From CAVRQM01 sp963732775 (lineage in GTDB: Bacteria; Pseudomonadota; Alphaproteobacteria; Acetobacterales; Acetobacteraceae), in NCBI GenBank assembly GCA_963732775.1, contig CAVTAR010000001.1, forward strand, positions 496,001 to 560,000: a stretch of 64,000 bases of DNA. The letters are read 5' to 3'. The translations under genes and the position numbers were made by a program. The notes below the pieces were generated by a model. That model was not told the DNA's origin, ran no database searches, and saw nothing but the letters and a program-made list of their open reading frames with translations. Of the stretch, positions 1-8,612 are shown in pieces; the first letter of the stretch is position 1; each line of letters begins with the position of its first letter.

Positions 1-433
1 GGCCGTAGCAGTTCGGGCCGAGCACCGGCATGGCGCCGGCGGCCTCGCGCAGTGCGGCTTGCAGCGCGGCACCCTCGGCGCCGGCCTCGGCGAAGCCGGC
101 GGCGTAGCACACCGCGCCGCCGGCGCCGGCGGCGGCGAGGTCGCGCACGAGGGCGACGGTCGCGTGGCGGTTGACGGCAAGGAACGCCGCGTCGGGCGGC
201 GCGGGCAGGCCAGCGACGGTGCGGAAGGCCGGGCGGCCCTCGACGGTGTCCGCCGTCGGGTGGACCGGCCAGATGTCGCCGGCGAAGCCGAGCCGCTCGT
301 TCTGCCGGATCACCTCGCGCGCCGGCCTGGCCCCGAACACGGCGATGCGGCGGGGGCGGAGCAGGCGGGAGAGATCGGGCGCGATCGCCCGGCCGTCACG
401 GCCGGACCTGATCCGGTTATCCGGTCCAGCCAT
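1..433 (-). CDS. NDP-forming acyl-CoA synthetase, N-terminal part (cut by window edge)
   Basis: Only the first 144 codons lie in the window; the gene continues past base 1. The visible part is a CoA-binding Rossmann domain of the acetyl/acyl-CoA synthetase (ADP-forming) family: RRIAVFGAR near residues 29-37, DAAFLAVN in the middle, and the hallmark VLGPNCYG at the break. The family forms acyl-CoA from an acid, CoA and a nucleoside triphosphate in the cytoplasm. The gene follows the carnitine dehydrogenase-thioesterase gene by 44 bp on the same strand, so it probably belongs to the same operon. The first about 15 codons lie inside an intergenic palindromic repeat, so the annotated ATG may be repeat-derived and the true start could be a little downstream. 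The acid substrate cannot be told from the sequence. Confidence 0.8.
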   Translation of the reverse strand, partial: MAGPDNRIRSGRDGRAIAPDLSRLLRPRRIAVFGARPAREVIRQNERLGFAGDIWPVHPTADTVEGRPAFRTVAGLPAPPDAAFLAVNRHATVALVRDLAAAGAGGAVCYAAGFAEAGAEGAALQAALREAAGAMPVLGPNCYG

Positions 434-502
434 CACCCCAGCCGTCATCGTCGTGCCCATCCCGCTGGTTGGCCGGGTCAAGCCCGGCCATGACGGCCGG
501 GG
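391..502. repeat. Two opposed copies of an intergenic dyad repeat
   Basis: Copy 1 (391-433) and copy 2 (471-502) share the core GGCCGTCAYGGCCGG followed by a TGAYCCGG half and are in opposite orientation. Repeats of this type are scattered between genes in many alphaproteobacteria. Copy 1 encodes the first residues of the acyl-CoA synthetase ORF; copy 2 encodes the last residues (PSPGRHGRA) and the stop of the carnitine dehydrogenase gene. The repeat therefore forms both edges of the gap between two genes. Confidence 0.6.
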
Positions 503-1944
503 GAGGGCATCGTGATGGCTCGCCCCGCCTGCGCCGGACGCGGCAGGCGGGCATCAGCCTCGGCCAGCGCGCGGACTCGGGCAAGCACCTCCGACTTGGC
601 CGGCGCCGTGCGTTTGGTGCCGAGATCGACATGCAGCAGCATCTGCTCGGCCGTCGCTGCCACATCACCGTTGCGCAACAGAGTGTGGAACAGGTGGATG
701 CGCTTGTCGTCCGCGCCCAGCACCTGTGTCGCGACATGGATCGCCTCGCCAGCGGCGAGTTCGGCGCGATGCACGATGTGCGTCTCGGCGGTGAAGTAGC
801 TGTGCCCGGCGGACACGTAAGCGGCGTCGGCCCCAACGCGCGCGAGTACGCCGTCGGTCGCGTGGCTGAACACCTGCAGGTAGCGGCTCTCGGTCATGTG
901 GCCGTTGTAGTCGATCCACCCCGGCTCCACCGTGCCGCGCCAGCTCGCGCCATCGTCGGCCGCGGGCTTTACGGCGGCCAGCGCGCGTTCGTGCCCGGCC
1001 AGCACCGCGCCGGCGGCGAAGTCCTCGCGCTTCAGCGCTTGCACCACGCCGACCAGGCAGTCGTCGCGCAGCCGTTCCCAGTCACGGATCGAGCGCCCGG
1101 CGGCCTGCGCGTCGGACTGCGCCACGATCTCGTCGAGCAGCGCGTCGTCGAGCTCGGGCACGTCCATCAGCCGGGTCCACGGCCATTTCAGGCTGGGTCC
1201 GAACTGCGCCATGAAGTGGCGCATCCCGGGCTCGCCGCCGGCGATGCGGTAGGTCAGGAACGTGCCCATGAACGCCCAGCGCAGGCCGGGGCCGTAGCGG
1301 ATCGCGTCGTCGATCTCCTCGGCGGTGGCGATGCCGTCGCGCAGCAGCCACAGCGCCTCGCGCCACAGCGCCTCCATCATGCGGTCGGCGACGAAGCCGT
1401 CGATCTCGCGACGGACCTGCAACGGCCTCATGCCGAGCGAGGCATAGAACGCGGCCGCGGCCTGCCGCGTCGCGGCCGATGTCCGCGCGCCGCCGACGAT
1501 CTCCACCAGCGGCATCAGGTAGACGGGGTTGAACGGGTGGCCCACCACGAAGCGTTCGGGGTGGGCCAACCCCGATTGCAGGCGCGACGGCAGCAGGCCG
1601 CTGGTGGAACTGGCGATCACCACGTCGTCGCGCAGCACGCGCTCCGCCCGCGCCAGCAGCGGAACCTTGACCTCCTCGCGCTCCGGCAGGCTCTCCTGGA
1701 GGAAGTCGGCGCCCGCGGCGGCCTCCTCCACGCTGGATACGATCCGCCACTGGCCGGGGGCGGGCAGCGGGGCGAGCGTGAGCCGGCTCCAGGCGCGGCG
1801 CGCGTTGTCCATCACCGCCTGGGTCTTGCGCGCGGCCTCGGGGTCGGTGTCGCAGATCACCGCGTCGATGCCGTGCAGCACCGCGCGCGCGGCCCAGGCG
1901 GCGCCGATGACGCCGCCGCCCAGCAGGCCGAGGCGACGGATCAT
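478..1944 (-). CDS. lcdH: L-carnitine dehydrogenase fused to betainyl-CoA thioesterase
   Basis: A 488-residue fusion. Residues 1-about 320 form a 3-hydroxyacyl-CoA dehydrogenase-type NAD enzyme: nucleotide loop LGLLGGGVIGAAW (G9-x-G11-x2-G14), SSTSG at 112-116, the catalytic-histidine motif VGHPFNP at 134-140, then an all-helical C-terminal domain. Residues about 335-470 form a hot-dog thioesterase domain with WIDYNGHM at 343-350. The known fusion oxidises L-carnitine to 3-dehydrocarnitine, and the thioesterase half releases glycine betaine from betainyl-CoA. The start ATG overlaps the stop of the upstream cleavage enzyme by four bases (ATGA), so both are likely made from one message. The last few residues come from an intergenic repeat. 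Substrate is inferred from the fusion and the neighbour. Confidence 0.88.
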   Translation of the reverse strand: MIRRLGLLGGGVIGAAWAARAVLHGIDAVICDTDPEAARKTQAVMDNARRAWSRLTLAPLPAPGQWRIVSSVEEAAAGADFLQESLPEREEVKVPLLARAERVLRDDVVIASSTSGLLPSRLQSGLAHPERFVVGHPFNPVYLMPLVEIVGGARTSAATRQAAAAFYASLGMRPLQVRREIDGFVADRMMEALWREALWLLRDGIATAEEIDDAIRYGPGLRWAFMGTFLTYRIAGGEPGMRHFMAQFGPSLKWPWTRLMDVPELDDALLDEIVAQSDAQAAGRSIRDWERLRDDCLVGVVQALKREDFAAGAVLAGHERALAAVKPAADDGASWRGTVEPGWIDYNGHMTESRYLQVFSHATDGVLARVGADAAYVSAGHSYFTAETHIVHRAELAAGEAIHVATQVLGADDKRIHLFHTLLRNGDVAATAEQMLLHVDLGTKRTAPAKSEVLARVRALAEADARLPRPAQAGRAITMPSPGRHGRA

Positions 1945-2837
1945 CGCGGCTGCCCGAGCCGCAGCCGCTGCCGCACCTCGGCCGGGCCGAGCACGCGGGC
2001 GCCCATCGCCAGCAGCAGCGTGGCCGCACGCTCCACCAGCGCGCCGTTGCTGGCCAGCACGCCGCGCGACAGATACAGGTTGTCCTCGAGGCCGACGCGG
2101 ACGTTGCCGCCGGCGAGTGCCGCCATGGCGACGAACGGCAACTGCATCCGCCCGATCGAGAACGCGCTCCATGTGCAGCCCGGCGGCAGCGCGTGGACCA
2201 GCGCCAGCAGGCTTAGCGGGTCGTCCGGCACGCCGTACGGGATGCCGGCGCAGAGCTGGATCAGCAACGGCTCGTCGAGCAATCCCTCGCGCGCGAGGTC
2301 CTTGACCATGACCAGGTGGCCGGTGTCGAACACCTCCAGCTCCGGCCGCACGCCGAGGCGCTGCACGCGCGCAGCCATTGCCCGGAGCATGGACGGCGTG
2401 TTGACCATCACGTAGTCGCCGCCGGCGGAGAAGTTCATGCTGCCGCAGTCCAGCGTGCACATCTCCGGCAGCAGCTGCTCCACGTGGACCAGGCGTTCGG
2501 CGGCCCCCGCGAGGTCGGTCGCCGCCGCGTTGGGGGGCAACGGCTGCTCCACCGAGCCGAACACCAGGTCGCCGCCCATGCCGGCGGTGAGGTTCAGCAC
2601 CACGTCCGTGCCGCTGGCGCGGACCCGCTCGACCACCTCGCGGTACAGCGCCGGATCGCGGCTGCCGCGGCCGGTCGCGGGGTCGCGGACGTGGATGTGG
2701 GCGATTGCCGCGCCGGCGTGCGCCGCCTCGATGGCGGCCTCGGCGATCTGCGCCGGCGTGACCGGCACGCGGTCCGAGCGCGCGGTGCTGTCGCCCGCGC
2801 CGGTGACGGCACAGGTGATGAAGACATCGAAGTTCAT
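1941..2837 (-). CDS. Beta-keto acid cleavage enzyme (BKACE), probable dehydrocarnitine cleavage enzyme
   Basis: 298 residues, normal length for the 3-keto-5-aminohexanoate cleavage enzyme family (TIM barrel, zinc-dependent). The zinc/substrate signature HIHVRDP is at 47-53, with NLTAGMGG and CGSMNF further on. Family members condense a beta-keto acid with acetyl-CoA and release acetoacetate plus a new CoA ester. Next to carnitine dehydrogenase, the expected reaction is 3-dehydrocarnitine + acetyl-CoA to betainyl-CoA + acetoacetate. It overlaps the sulfotransferase stop at its 5' end and the dehydrogenase start at its 3' end, each by an ATGA overlap. The exact substrate is inferred from context. 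Confidence 0.87.
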   Translation of the reverse strand: MNFDVFITCAVTGAGDSTARSDRVPVTPAQIAEAAIEAAHAGAAIAHIHVRDPATGRGSRDPALYREVVERVRASGTDVVLNLTAGMGGDLVFGSVEQPLPPNAAATDLAGAAERLVHVEQLLPEMCTLDCGSMNFSAGGDYVMVNTPSMLRAMAARVQRLGVRPELEVFDTGHLVMVKDLAREGLLDEPLLIQLCAGIPYGVPDDPLSLLALVHALPPGCTWSAFSIGRMQLPFVAMAALAGGNVRVGLEDNLYLSRGVLASNGALVERAATLLLAMGARVLGPAEVRQRLRLGQPR

Positions 2838-4276
2838 GCCGCCTGCCTCGCGCCCGCGCCGTCCCCCGCGCCGTCCCCCGCGCCGTCCCCCGCGCCGTCC
2901 ATGGTGTAGCCGAACGCCGCGGCCGTGTCGGCCAGTTCCGCCCAGAGCGTGGCCGCCTGCTGCGGCGAGAACACCCGCGACCAGTCGCCGGGGACGCCCT
3001 TGCGGAAGAAGCTGCGCGCGTTCTCCACCCCCGGCTCGCGGCCGCCAGACAGCGCGCGGAACGAGGCGTCGCGCTGGATGCGGGGCAGGTCGGTGCGCGC
3101 CGGGTCGGTGCCGAGGAACTCGAACGCCGCGCGCGCCGTGGCCACGAAGTCGGCGGCCAGCGCCTCGTAAGTCAGGACGTGGAACTGCTCCGGGTTGTCC
3201 GCGGCGGCGCGCCGGACCGCCCGCTGCTCGGCGCGCCAGGTGCGGGCGAAGTAGTCGAACGCACCCTCGGCCACCGCCGCGTCGGACACGTAGCCTCCCG
3301 GCGGGATCGCCTCGCCGGCGTCGAGCCGTGCGTTGAGCCCTTCGAGCAGCGCGCGCGGCAGCCGCAGCCGGCGGGCCGGGTCGCGTGCCGCCTTGGCCTC
3401 GTGGAACAGCCAGCTCGTGACGACATCGAGCGGATGGCGGACGATGTGCAGCACCCGCACGTCCTCCCAGAAGCCTTCCAGGTAGCGGTACAGGTCGGCA
3501 TAGCCCGGCGTGCGGTCGGCGACGTAGCGCGCGCCCCAGGCACGGCCGAGCGAGTCCAGCAGGGCGCGGGCGAGGGTGATCTGCAGGAACGGCGCGAAGT
3601 CGCGCGCCTCGGGCTCGGCGGGCATCCACGGGATGTGCCGGTTGCGGAAAAAGTCGCGGCGCTGCTCGACGTCCTGGCGGATCGCCTCGGTGGTGATCAG
3701 GCGCAGCGTGTTGGCCTCGTGCAGCACCAGGAAATCCGGGTGCGCGTTCACCACCTTCTCGAGCCAGGTGGTGCCGGATTTCGGCGTGCCGGAGATCAGC
3801 ACCGGTGCCACCGGGCCCTGCGGCGGCTCGGGCGAGGGCTCGGGGCGCGCGCGGGTCAGCAGGCGCACGCCGTCCGCGCGGCGGGCGATGCTGGCCTCGT
3901 CGACGGTGTCGCCGTCGCGCACCAGCGCCAGGCGATAGCGGCCGAGCGGCGCCTCGGGGCAGCTCAGCATCGCCAGCACCCGGCGCACCCGCGGGCGCGG
4001 GTTCGCGGCGCGCGCGGGCGGCGGCAGCGCGGTCGCGGCGAAGAACCCGGCGGAGGCGGCGCCGGGCTCCGCCCAGCCGGCCAGGTGCAGCCCGAGCCGC
4101 TCGTTGGACAGCGCCGGGTCCGACGCTGGCGGCAGGGGCACGTCGAGGCGCAGGAACAGGTTGAGCGGCAGGAAGGCGCTGCGCAGCACGCGCAGCCGAG
4201 GCTCCCGGGCGAGTTCGCCGGGCGCGTCCTGCACCAGGTCCTTGATGATCTTGAGTTGCAACGAAACCGTCGCCAT
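2834..4276 (-). CDS. Sulfotransferase family protein
   Basis: 480 residues, cytoplasmic, no signal peptide. The PAPS 5'-phosphosulfate loop TPKSGTTWL lies at 164-172; the 3'-phosphate motif RHPLDVVTS is near 277, and FRKGVPGDW near the C-terminus resembles the RKGxxGDWK motif of cytosolic sulfotransferases. The first about 150 residues are an extra domain I do not recognise. The C-terminus ends in GAGD repeats coded by a 12-bp tandem repeat. Its stop overlaps the start of the BKACE gene (ATGA), so it is the first gene of the carnitine set. A sulfotransferase is not a known carnitine-catabolism enzyme, and the acceptor is unknown. Confidence 0.82.
   Translation of the reverse strand: MATVSLQLKIIKDLVQDAPGELAREPRLRVLRSAFLPLNLFLRLDVPLPPASDPALSNERLGLHLAGWAEPGAASAGFFAATALPPPARAANPRPRVRRVLAMLSCPEAPLGRYRLALVRDGDTVDEASIARRADGVRLLTRARPEPSPEPPQGPVAPVLISGTPKSGTTWLEKVVNAHPDFLVLHEANTLRLITTEAIRQDVEQRRDFFRNRHIPWMPAEPEARDFAPFLQITLARALLDSLGRAWGARYVADRTPGYADLYRYLEGFWEDVRVLHIVRHPLDVVTSWLFHEAKAARDPARRLRLPRALLEGLNARLDAGEAIPPGGYVSDAAVAEGAFDYFARTWRAEQRAVRRAAADNPEQFHVLTYEALAADFVATARAAFEFLGTDPARTDLPRIQRDASFRALSGGREPGVENARSFFRKGVPGDWSRVFSPQQAATLWAELADTAAAFGYTMDGAGDGAGDGAGDGAGARQAA
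2856..2900. repeat. 12-bp tandem repeat (about 3.75 copies)
   Basis: The unit GCGCCGTCCCCC is repeated without change and codes for the GAGD tail of the sulfotransferase. Because 12 bp is a multiple of three, copy-number changes keep the frame; it is a candidate variable-number site. Confidence 0.85.
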
Positions 4277-4309
4277 CCCGCCGTCCGCCCGCGCTGTCGT
4301 GCGCCCCGC

Positions 4310-7123
4310 TCAATGCGCCAGCAGCACGTCTCCGGCAAGGGTGCGCAGCGTCAGCCGGCAGGCGCCGATGGGGGTGGCGATTGCGAAGGCGCAGGCGGCG
4401 AGCCCGGCGCGGTCGAGGTCCGGGCGGTAGCGGTTGGCGACGTGCCAGGCGACGCGGCCGTCAGCATCGTGGAGCGCGAGTGCCAGCGGCACGGCGGGCA
4501 GCGCCTCGTCCAGCGCCCAGCCCTCGATGGTGCTCGCGTCGTCGCGGTCGATCGCCCAGCGCAGCCGCGCGCCCCGGGCGGTGACGCCGCCGTCGCGGCC
4601 CAGCAGGCGGGCGCGGATCGCGTGCAGTCGCCAGCCGTCCTCGACGCGCGGCAGCGGGAATTGCCAGCGCGGCGCGGGGTCGTGCGGGTAGAGGGCGGCG
4701 AACTCGGCGGCGTTGTCGAACAGGCCGCGGCTGTCGCAGTCGACGAAGCTTTCCGCCGCCGCGCCCTCGGCCAGCAGCAGGTCGGCCGTGTCGAGCTCGA
4801 CATGGACATAGGAGACGGCCGCCACCGCGCCCCGGGTGATGCCGGGGCAGCCGAGCAGGGCGGCGGCGGGCACCAGCACTGCGGCCCCCTCGGGCGTGGC
4901 CAGCCGGACGCCGTGCAGCGGCGAGAGGTGCAGGGCGCGGCGCGGCTGGCCGTGGCCGAGCGCGCCGGCGGCGATGCGCACCGGGCGGAGTTGCGGCTGG
5001 GCTGCCACCACGCTCGCCGGGTAGCGCCGCCGGCCGAGCCACTTCACCGCCCGCGCGGCCCCGCCGGCGGTCAGCACCGCGTCGCCGATCCGCAGCCGCT
5101 CCACCGCCACGTCGCCGAGCGGGGTCGCGAGGCGCGTGCCGTGGCGGAAGCAGGCGACCGAGACGAGCGTGCCGCCCGTGGCGTCGCTGGCCACCGCGAA
5201 GGTGAGGCCGGCGCCGCTGCCGGGCACCGCGATCCGCGCCTGCTCGCCCGAGGCGCCGGTGACGTAGAGCGTGCCGCCCTGCATCGCGGCACCGCCGGTG
5301 CCGAACGTGCCGCCGACCACCGGCTGCGAGGAGACGCCGGCGAAGTCGATCAGGTCGCCGGACGTGAGCCCGGTCAGCGTCAAGCCGATCAGGTTCACGC
5401 CGGACGCGCCCGACCCCGGCAGGCGCAGCAGGTTGGCGCCCGCGCCGAACGCCACCGTGACCGCGCTGCCCGGCGCGAGCGAGCCCACCGCCAGCACCGC
5501 CCCGTCGGCGAGCGCCACGGAGCCCGTGCCGTCCAGCGTCGCGATGTCGAGCTCCGACCCGTCCAGCACGATGCGCCCGGCGTCGCTGAAGGCACCCAGG
5601 CCGCCGATCTCCAGCGTCGAGCCGGCGACCGTGTCGGCGACGAGGGTGGCGGCGCCGAACCGGAGCGTGCCGGCGGCGCGCGCGCCGATCCGGTCGATGG
5701 TGCCGACCGCGCCGGCCGCGACGTGCAGGCCGTCGACGCTGGCCGCCGTGGTGTAGGCGAGTTCGGTCGTGTTGGCGTCGAGCACGCCGCCGCCCGAGGC
5801 GACGTTCAGCAAGGTGATCGGTGGGGTGGCGCGCACGACGACGTCGACCAGCGTGGCGCCGGCGGTGACCAGGGTGCCGCCGTCAACCACGAGCAGGCCG
5901 TCGCGCACCGTGCCGCTGAACGTGACCGAGTGGCCCGGATCGAGCGCGCCCACATCCAGCGTGCCGCCGCCGAGGTCCAGCGTGCCGGCGAACAGCAGCG
6001 TGCCGTGCAGCGTGCCGAGCTGTGCCAGCGTATAGTCGCCGTCGAGCGCGATCGTATCGGCGGCGATCAGGCCGGTGTTGCGGAAGTCCGTCACCGCATG
6101 GGTGATGTCGATGAGCGACCCGACGGTCAGCGTCTGCACGTACGCCGTCTGGCCGTTGCTGTATGGAAACTGGGCGCGCGCGCTGCCGAGCACGATGCTG
6201 CCGGTGTTCACGAAGGTCGCGGACTGCGCGACGAGGGTGGCCGCACTGCCGGTGATGGCCCCGTCGTTCTCGAACGCGGCGCCGCGCAGCACCAGCCCGG
6301 GCACGAAGGTCTGCGTGTAGGTGACGGTGATCGAGCCCGGCGGGCCGGCAACCGGAAAGCTCTGCTGCACCCCCGGCACGGTCGCGGGGTCGAGCTCGAT
6401 GCGGCCCTGGTTGACGAAGCCGAACGCGGTGATCGAGAGCGGCGCCAGGACGTTCGAGAGGTCCGAGACGATCAGCCCCGCGTTGGTGAAGGTGCCGCTG
6501 CCGCCGAAGGTGAGGCCGGCGAAGGCGGGCGGCACGCCGGCGCCGCGCAGCGGGTCGTCGGCGCTCGCGTCGATGGTGGTGCCGGGGCCGAGCGTGACCT
6601 GGCCGTGCGCCAGCGCGTCGATCTCGGCGGGGCCGCCGGCGTGGGTCTGTGCGCCGAAACGCTCGCCCGCGTAGGTGCCGCTCTCCAGCGTGAGTGCGCC
6701 CTGCACCGCGAGGCCGCCGAGTGCAGCCTGGGTCGCGAGCGCGGTGGCGACCGTGGCGACCAGGCCGCCGCCGAAGCCGCCAAGCCAGGTCACGCCGTCG
6801 GCGACGCCTCCGGTCGCGACCAGGCTGCCGCCGGCGAGGTCGACGGTGCCGCCCTCGATGGTGCCGCCCGCGGCGAGCGCCAGCGTGCCGCCGGCCAGGA
6901 CGAGGACGCCGCCCAGCGCAAGCGTGCCGGACACCAGCAGCGTCGCCGCGCTGGCGTGGTCGAACGAGATGCCGCCGATCGCGTCCAGCCCGGTGATGGT
7001 GGCCGTGCTGGTGTCGCCCGCCCCGAACACCGCGCTGTCGAGGCTACCGGGCAGCGCCAGGCCCTGCCAGTCCGCCGCGGCGGACCAGGCTCCCGACACG
7101 CCGCGCCAGGTGACGTTCGGCAT
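4310..7123 (-). CDS. Beta-repeat surface-type protein with C-terminal Hint domain
   Basis: 937 residues. Residues 1 to about 650 are glycine-, alanine- and threonine-rich imperfect repeats of the autotransporter/adhesin kind (GGTLxLAGGT-like beta strands). From about residue 655 comes a Hedgehog/intein (Hint) domain: ACFRHGTRLATPLGDVAVE with the nucleophile-type Cys near 657, then LRIGDAVLT and LHLSPLHGVRL. Proteins with this layout are frequent in Acetobacteraceae and relatives. Hint domains can self-cleave, but many bacterial copies have no proven activity. No classical signal peptide is visible. The final about 70 residues (ARLRWAIDRDDASTIEGWA) form an additional small domain. It stands alone, 34 bp upstream of the sulfotransferase gene. 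Confidence 0.8.
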   Translation of the reverse strand: MPNVTWRGVSGAWSAAADWQGLALPGSLDSAVFGAGDTSTATITGLDAIGGISFDHASAATLLVSGTLALGGVLVLAGGTLALAAGGTIEGGTVDLAGGSLVATGGVADGVTWLGGFGGGLVATVATALATQAALGGLAVQGALTLESGTYAGERFGAQTHAGGPAEIDALAHGQVTLGPGTTIDASADDPLRGAGVPPAFAGLTFGGSGTFTNAGLIVSDLSNVLAPLSITAFGFVNQGRIELDPATVPGVQQSFPVAGPPGSITVTYTQTFVPGLVLRGAAFENDGAITGSAATLVAQSATFVNTGSIVLGSARAQFPYSNGQTAYVQTLTVGSLIDITHAVTDFRNTGLIAADTIALDGDYTLAQLGTLHGTLLFAGTLDLGGGTLDVGALDPGHSVTFSGTVRDGLLVVDGGTLVTAGATLVDVVVRATPPITLLNVASGGGVLDANTTELAYTTAASVDGLHVAAGAVGTIDRIGARAAGTLRFGAATLVADTVAGSTLEIGGLGAFSDAGRIVLDGSELDIATLDGTGSVALADGAVLAVGSLAPGSAVTVAFGAGANLLRLPGSGASGVNLIGLTLTGLTSGDLIDFAGVSSQPVVGGTFGTGGAAMQGGTLYVTGASGEQARIAVPGSGAGLTFAVASDATGGTLVSVACFRHGTRLATPLGDVAVERLRIGDAVLTAGGAARAVKWLGRRRYPASVVAAQPQLRPVRIAAGALGHGQPRRALHLSPLHGVRLATPEGAAVLVPAAALLGCPGITRGAVAAVSYVHVELDTADLLLAEGAAAESFVDCDSRGLFDNAAEFAALYPHDPAPRWQFPLPRVEDGWRLHAIRARLLGRDGGVTARGARLRWAIDRDDASTIEGWALDEALPAVPLALALHDADGRVAWHVANRYRPDLDRAGLAACAFAIATPIGACRLTLRTLAGDVLLAH

Positions 7124-7196
7124 GGCCTCGCCATCCGTCTCGATACTGGGTGGATGCTAGCGGCAAACGTGCCCGCTGCGCAACGGCCGCGGCGGC

Positions 7197-7619
7197 TCAG
7201 TCCCGCCCGTAGTTCGGCCACAGCCTCGGCGTGGCGAGTTCGATGCTGTGCCCGTCAGGGTCGCGGAAGTAGAGCGCCACCGAGCCGCTGTCCCAGGCGA
7301 TGCGGCTCTCGAGGGCCACCGCCTCGCGGGCGAGGGTCGCCTCCCATTCGGCGAGTGCTGCCTCCGGGATGGCGAACGCCATGTGCTGCACGCCGCGCCC
7401 GTCATGCGGCGGGATGGTGCCGAACGGCGTCGGGCTGGGTTCGGTCGACGCACCCAGGCGAAATAGGAGCAGCACGCTGTGGCCCGGCACGCCAAGCGCC
7501 GCCATCCGGTGGTCGCGCAGGAAGCTCTCGAAGCCGAACAGCCGGCAGTAGAACGCCTCCGAGCGGTCCAGGTCGGCGACGTACAACGCGGCTTCGAGGA
7601 TGTGGGTTACGGCGGGCAT
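7197..7619 (-). CDS. VOC (glyoxalase/bleomycin resistance/dioxygenase) family protein
   Basis: 140 residues, one VOC module with two beta-alpha-beta-beta-beta units: ILEAALYVADLDRSEAFYCRLFG at the start (His8 region and the DxxRSxxFY motif) and FRDPDGHSIEL near the end, where the Glu metal ligand falls. Such proteins bind a divalent metal and act as isomerases, dioxygenases or resistance proteins; the substrate here is unknown. I chose the ATG at 7619 because the family motif begins six residues later; the longer open frame runs back through the divergent promoter. It is divergent from the SDR gene at 7799. Confidence 0.85.
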   Translation of the reverse strand: MPAVTHILEAALYVADLDRSEAFYCRLFGFESFLRDHRMAALGVPGHSVLLLFRLGASTEPSPTPFGTIPPHDGRGVQHMAFAIPEAALAEWEATLAREAVALESRIAWDSGSVALYFRDPDGHSIELATPRLWPNYGRD

Positions 7620-7798
7620 CGGCCGCTCAACGTGGCGCGGCGGACGCGGTTCGCCCGCACCGGCCTGCGCCATGCCCGTGCCGGCCGCAACGACGCGCCC
7701 GCTAATGAGGGTCATGCGCGGCGCGGGCGTAAGGTTTCGCGTGCGGTGGACCAATCCTGGAGGTCGGGGCAGGTTGGCCCCTTCATCCAGGAGGCTCC

Positions 7799-8548
7799 AT
7801 GGCAAAGCTCGACGGCAAAGTCGCCCTCGTCACCGGCGGCACCACCGGCATCGGCCAGGCGACGGCGCGACTGTTCCAGCAGGAGGGCGCCCAGGTGATC
7901 GTCACCGGCCGCAACCCCGCGACGGTCGCCGAGGCGCGGACCACGCTCGGCGAGGCGGTCGAGGTGATCCAGTCCGACGGCAGCGACGTCGCCGCCATCG
8001 GCGCGCTGATGGACGGGATCAAGGCCCGGCACGGCAAGCTCGACATCGCCTTCGTCAACGCCGGCGTGGCACTGTTCATGCCGCACCCCGCCGTGGACGA
8101 GGCGTTCTTCGACAACCAGTTCTCGCTGAACGTGCGCGGCGCCTATTTCACCATACAGAAGGCGGCCGCGATCATGGCCGATGGCGGGGCGATCGTGCTG
8201 ACCGGCAGTGTGGCCGGAGTGAAGGGCATGGAGGGCGCCTCGGTCTATTCCGCGACCAAGGCGGCGCTGCGCTCGTTCGCGCGCACTTTCGCCGCCGAAC
8301 TCGCGCCGCGCGGCATCCGGGTGAACACGGTGAGCCCGGGGCCGATCGACACGCCGATCATGGGCAAGATGAACCTGCCTCCGGAGATGGCCGCGCAAGT
8401 GGGCGAGCAGATGCGCAACATGGTGCCGCTGAAGCGCTTCGGCACCGCCGACGAGGTGGCGCGCACGGTGCTCTTTCTGGCGTCGAGCGACGGCTCGTAC
8501 GTCAACGGCGTCGACCTGATGGTGGATGGCGGGTTCGGGAGTCTGTGA
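7799..8548 (+). CDS. SDR family oxidoreductase
   Basis: 249 residues, the size of a classical short-chain dehydrogenase. The NAD(P) loop TGGTTGIG is at 13-20, NAG near 87-89, the catalytic Ser within LTGSVAG, YSATK with catalytic Tyr/Lys near 151-155, and the family ending VDGGFGSL. A good Shine-Dalgarno (AGGAGG, about 7788-7793) precedes the ATG. Acidic residues do not mark the end of the second strand (it reads VIVTGRN), so NADP is more likely than NAD. It stands alone, followed at once by a hairpin terminator shared with the convergent oxygenase gene. Confidence 0.88.
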   Translation: MAKLDGKVALVTGGTTGIGQATARLFQQEGAQVIVTGRNPATVAEARTTLGEAVEVIQSDGSDVAAIGALMDGIKARHGKLDIAFVNAGVALFMPHPAVDEAFFDNQFSLNVRGAYFTIQKAAAIMADGGAIVLTGSVAGVKGMEGASVYSATKAALRSFARTFAAELAPRGIRVNTVSPGPIDTPIMGKMNLPPEMAAQVGEQMRNMVPLKRFGTADEVARTVLFLASSDGSYVNGVDLMVDGGFGSL

Positions 8549-8559
8549 GATACGAAAAA

Positions 8560-8583
8560 GGGGGCCGGAGACGACCGGCCCCC
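8560..8583 (-). terminator. Intrinsic terminator of the Rieske oxygenase gene
   Basis: A perfect 9-bp stem (GGGGGCCGG with CCGGCCCCC) around a 6-base loop, flanked on the left by AAAAA. Read on the minus strand this is a stem followed by a T run, as expected for Rho-independent termination of the gene ending at 8613. On the plus strand there is no T run, although the stem may still help end SDR transcripts. Confidence 0.8.
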
Positions 8584-8612
8584 GTTCGGCAGCGGTGGGG
8601 CGGGCGCTTGGC

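Noticed and set aside
3179..7705. A 1508-codon open frame on the plus strand
   Set aside because: It is antisense to the sulfotransferase, Hint-domain and VOC genes and consists of Arg/Gly/Ala-rich low-complexity sequence; a product of high GC with few stops.
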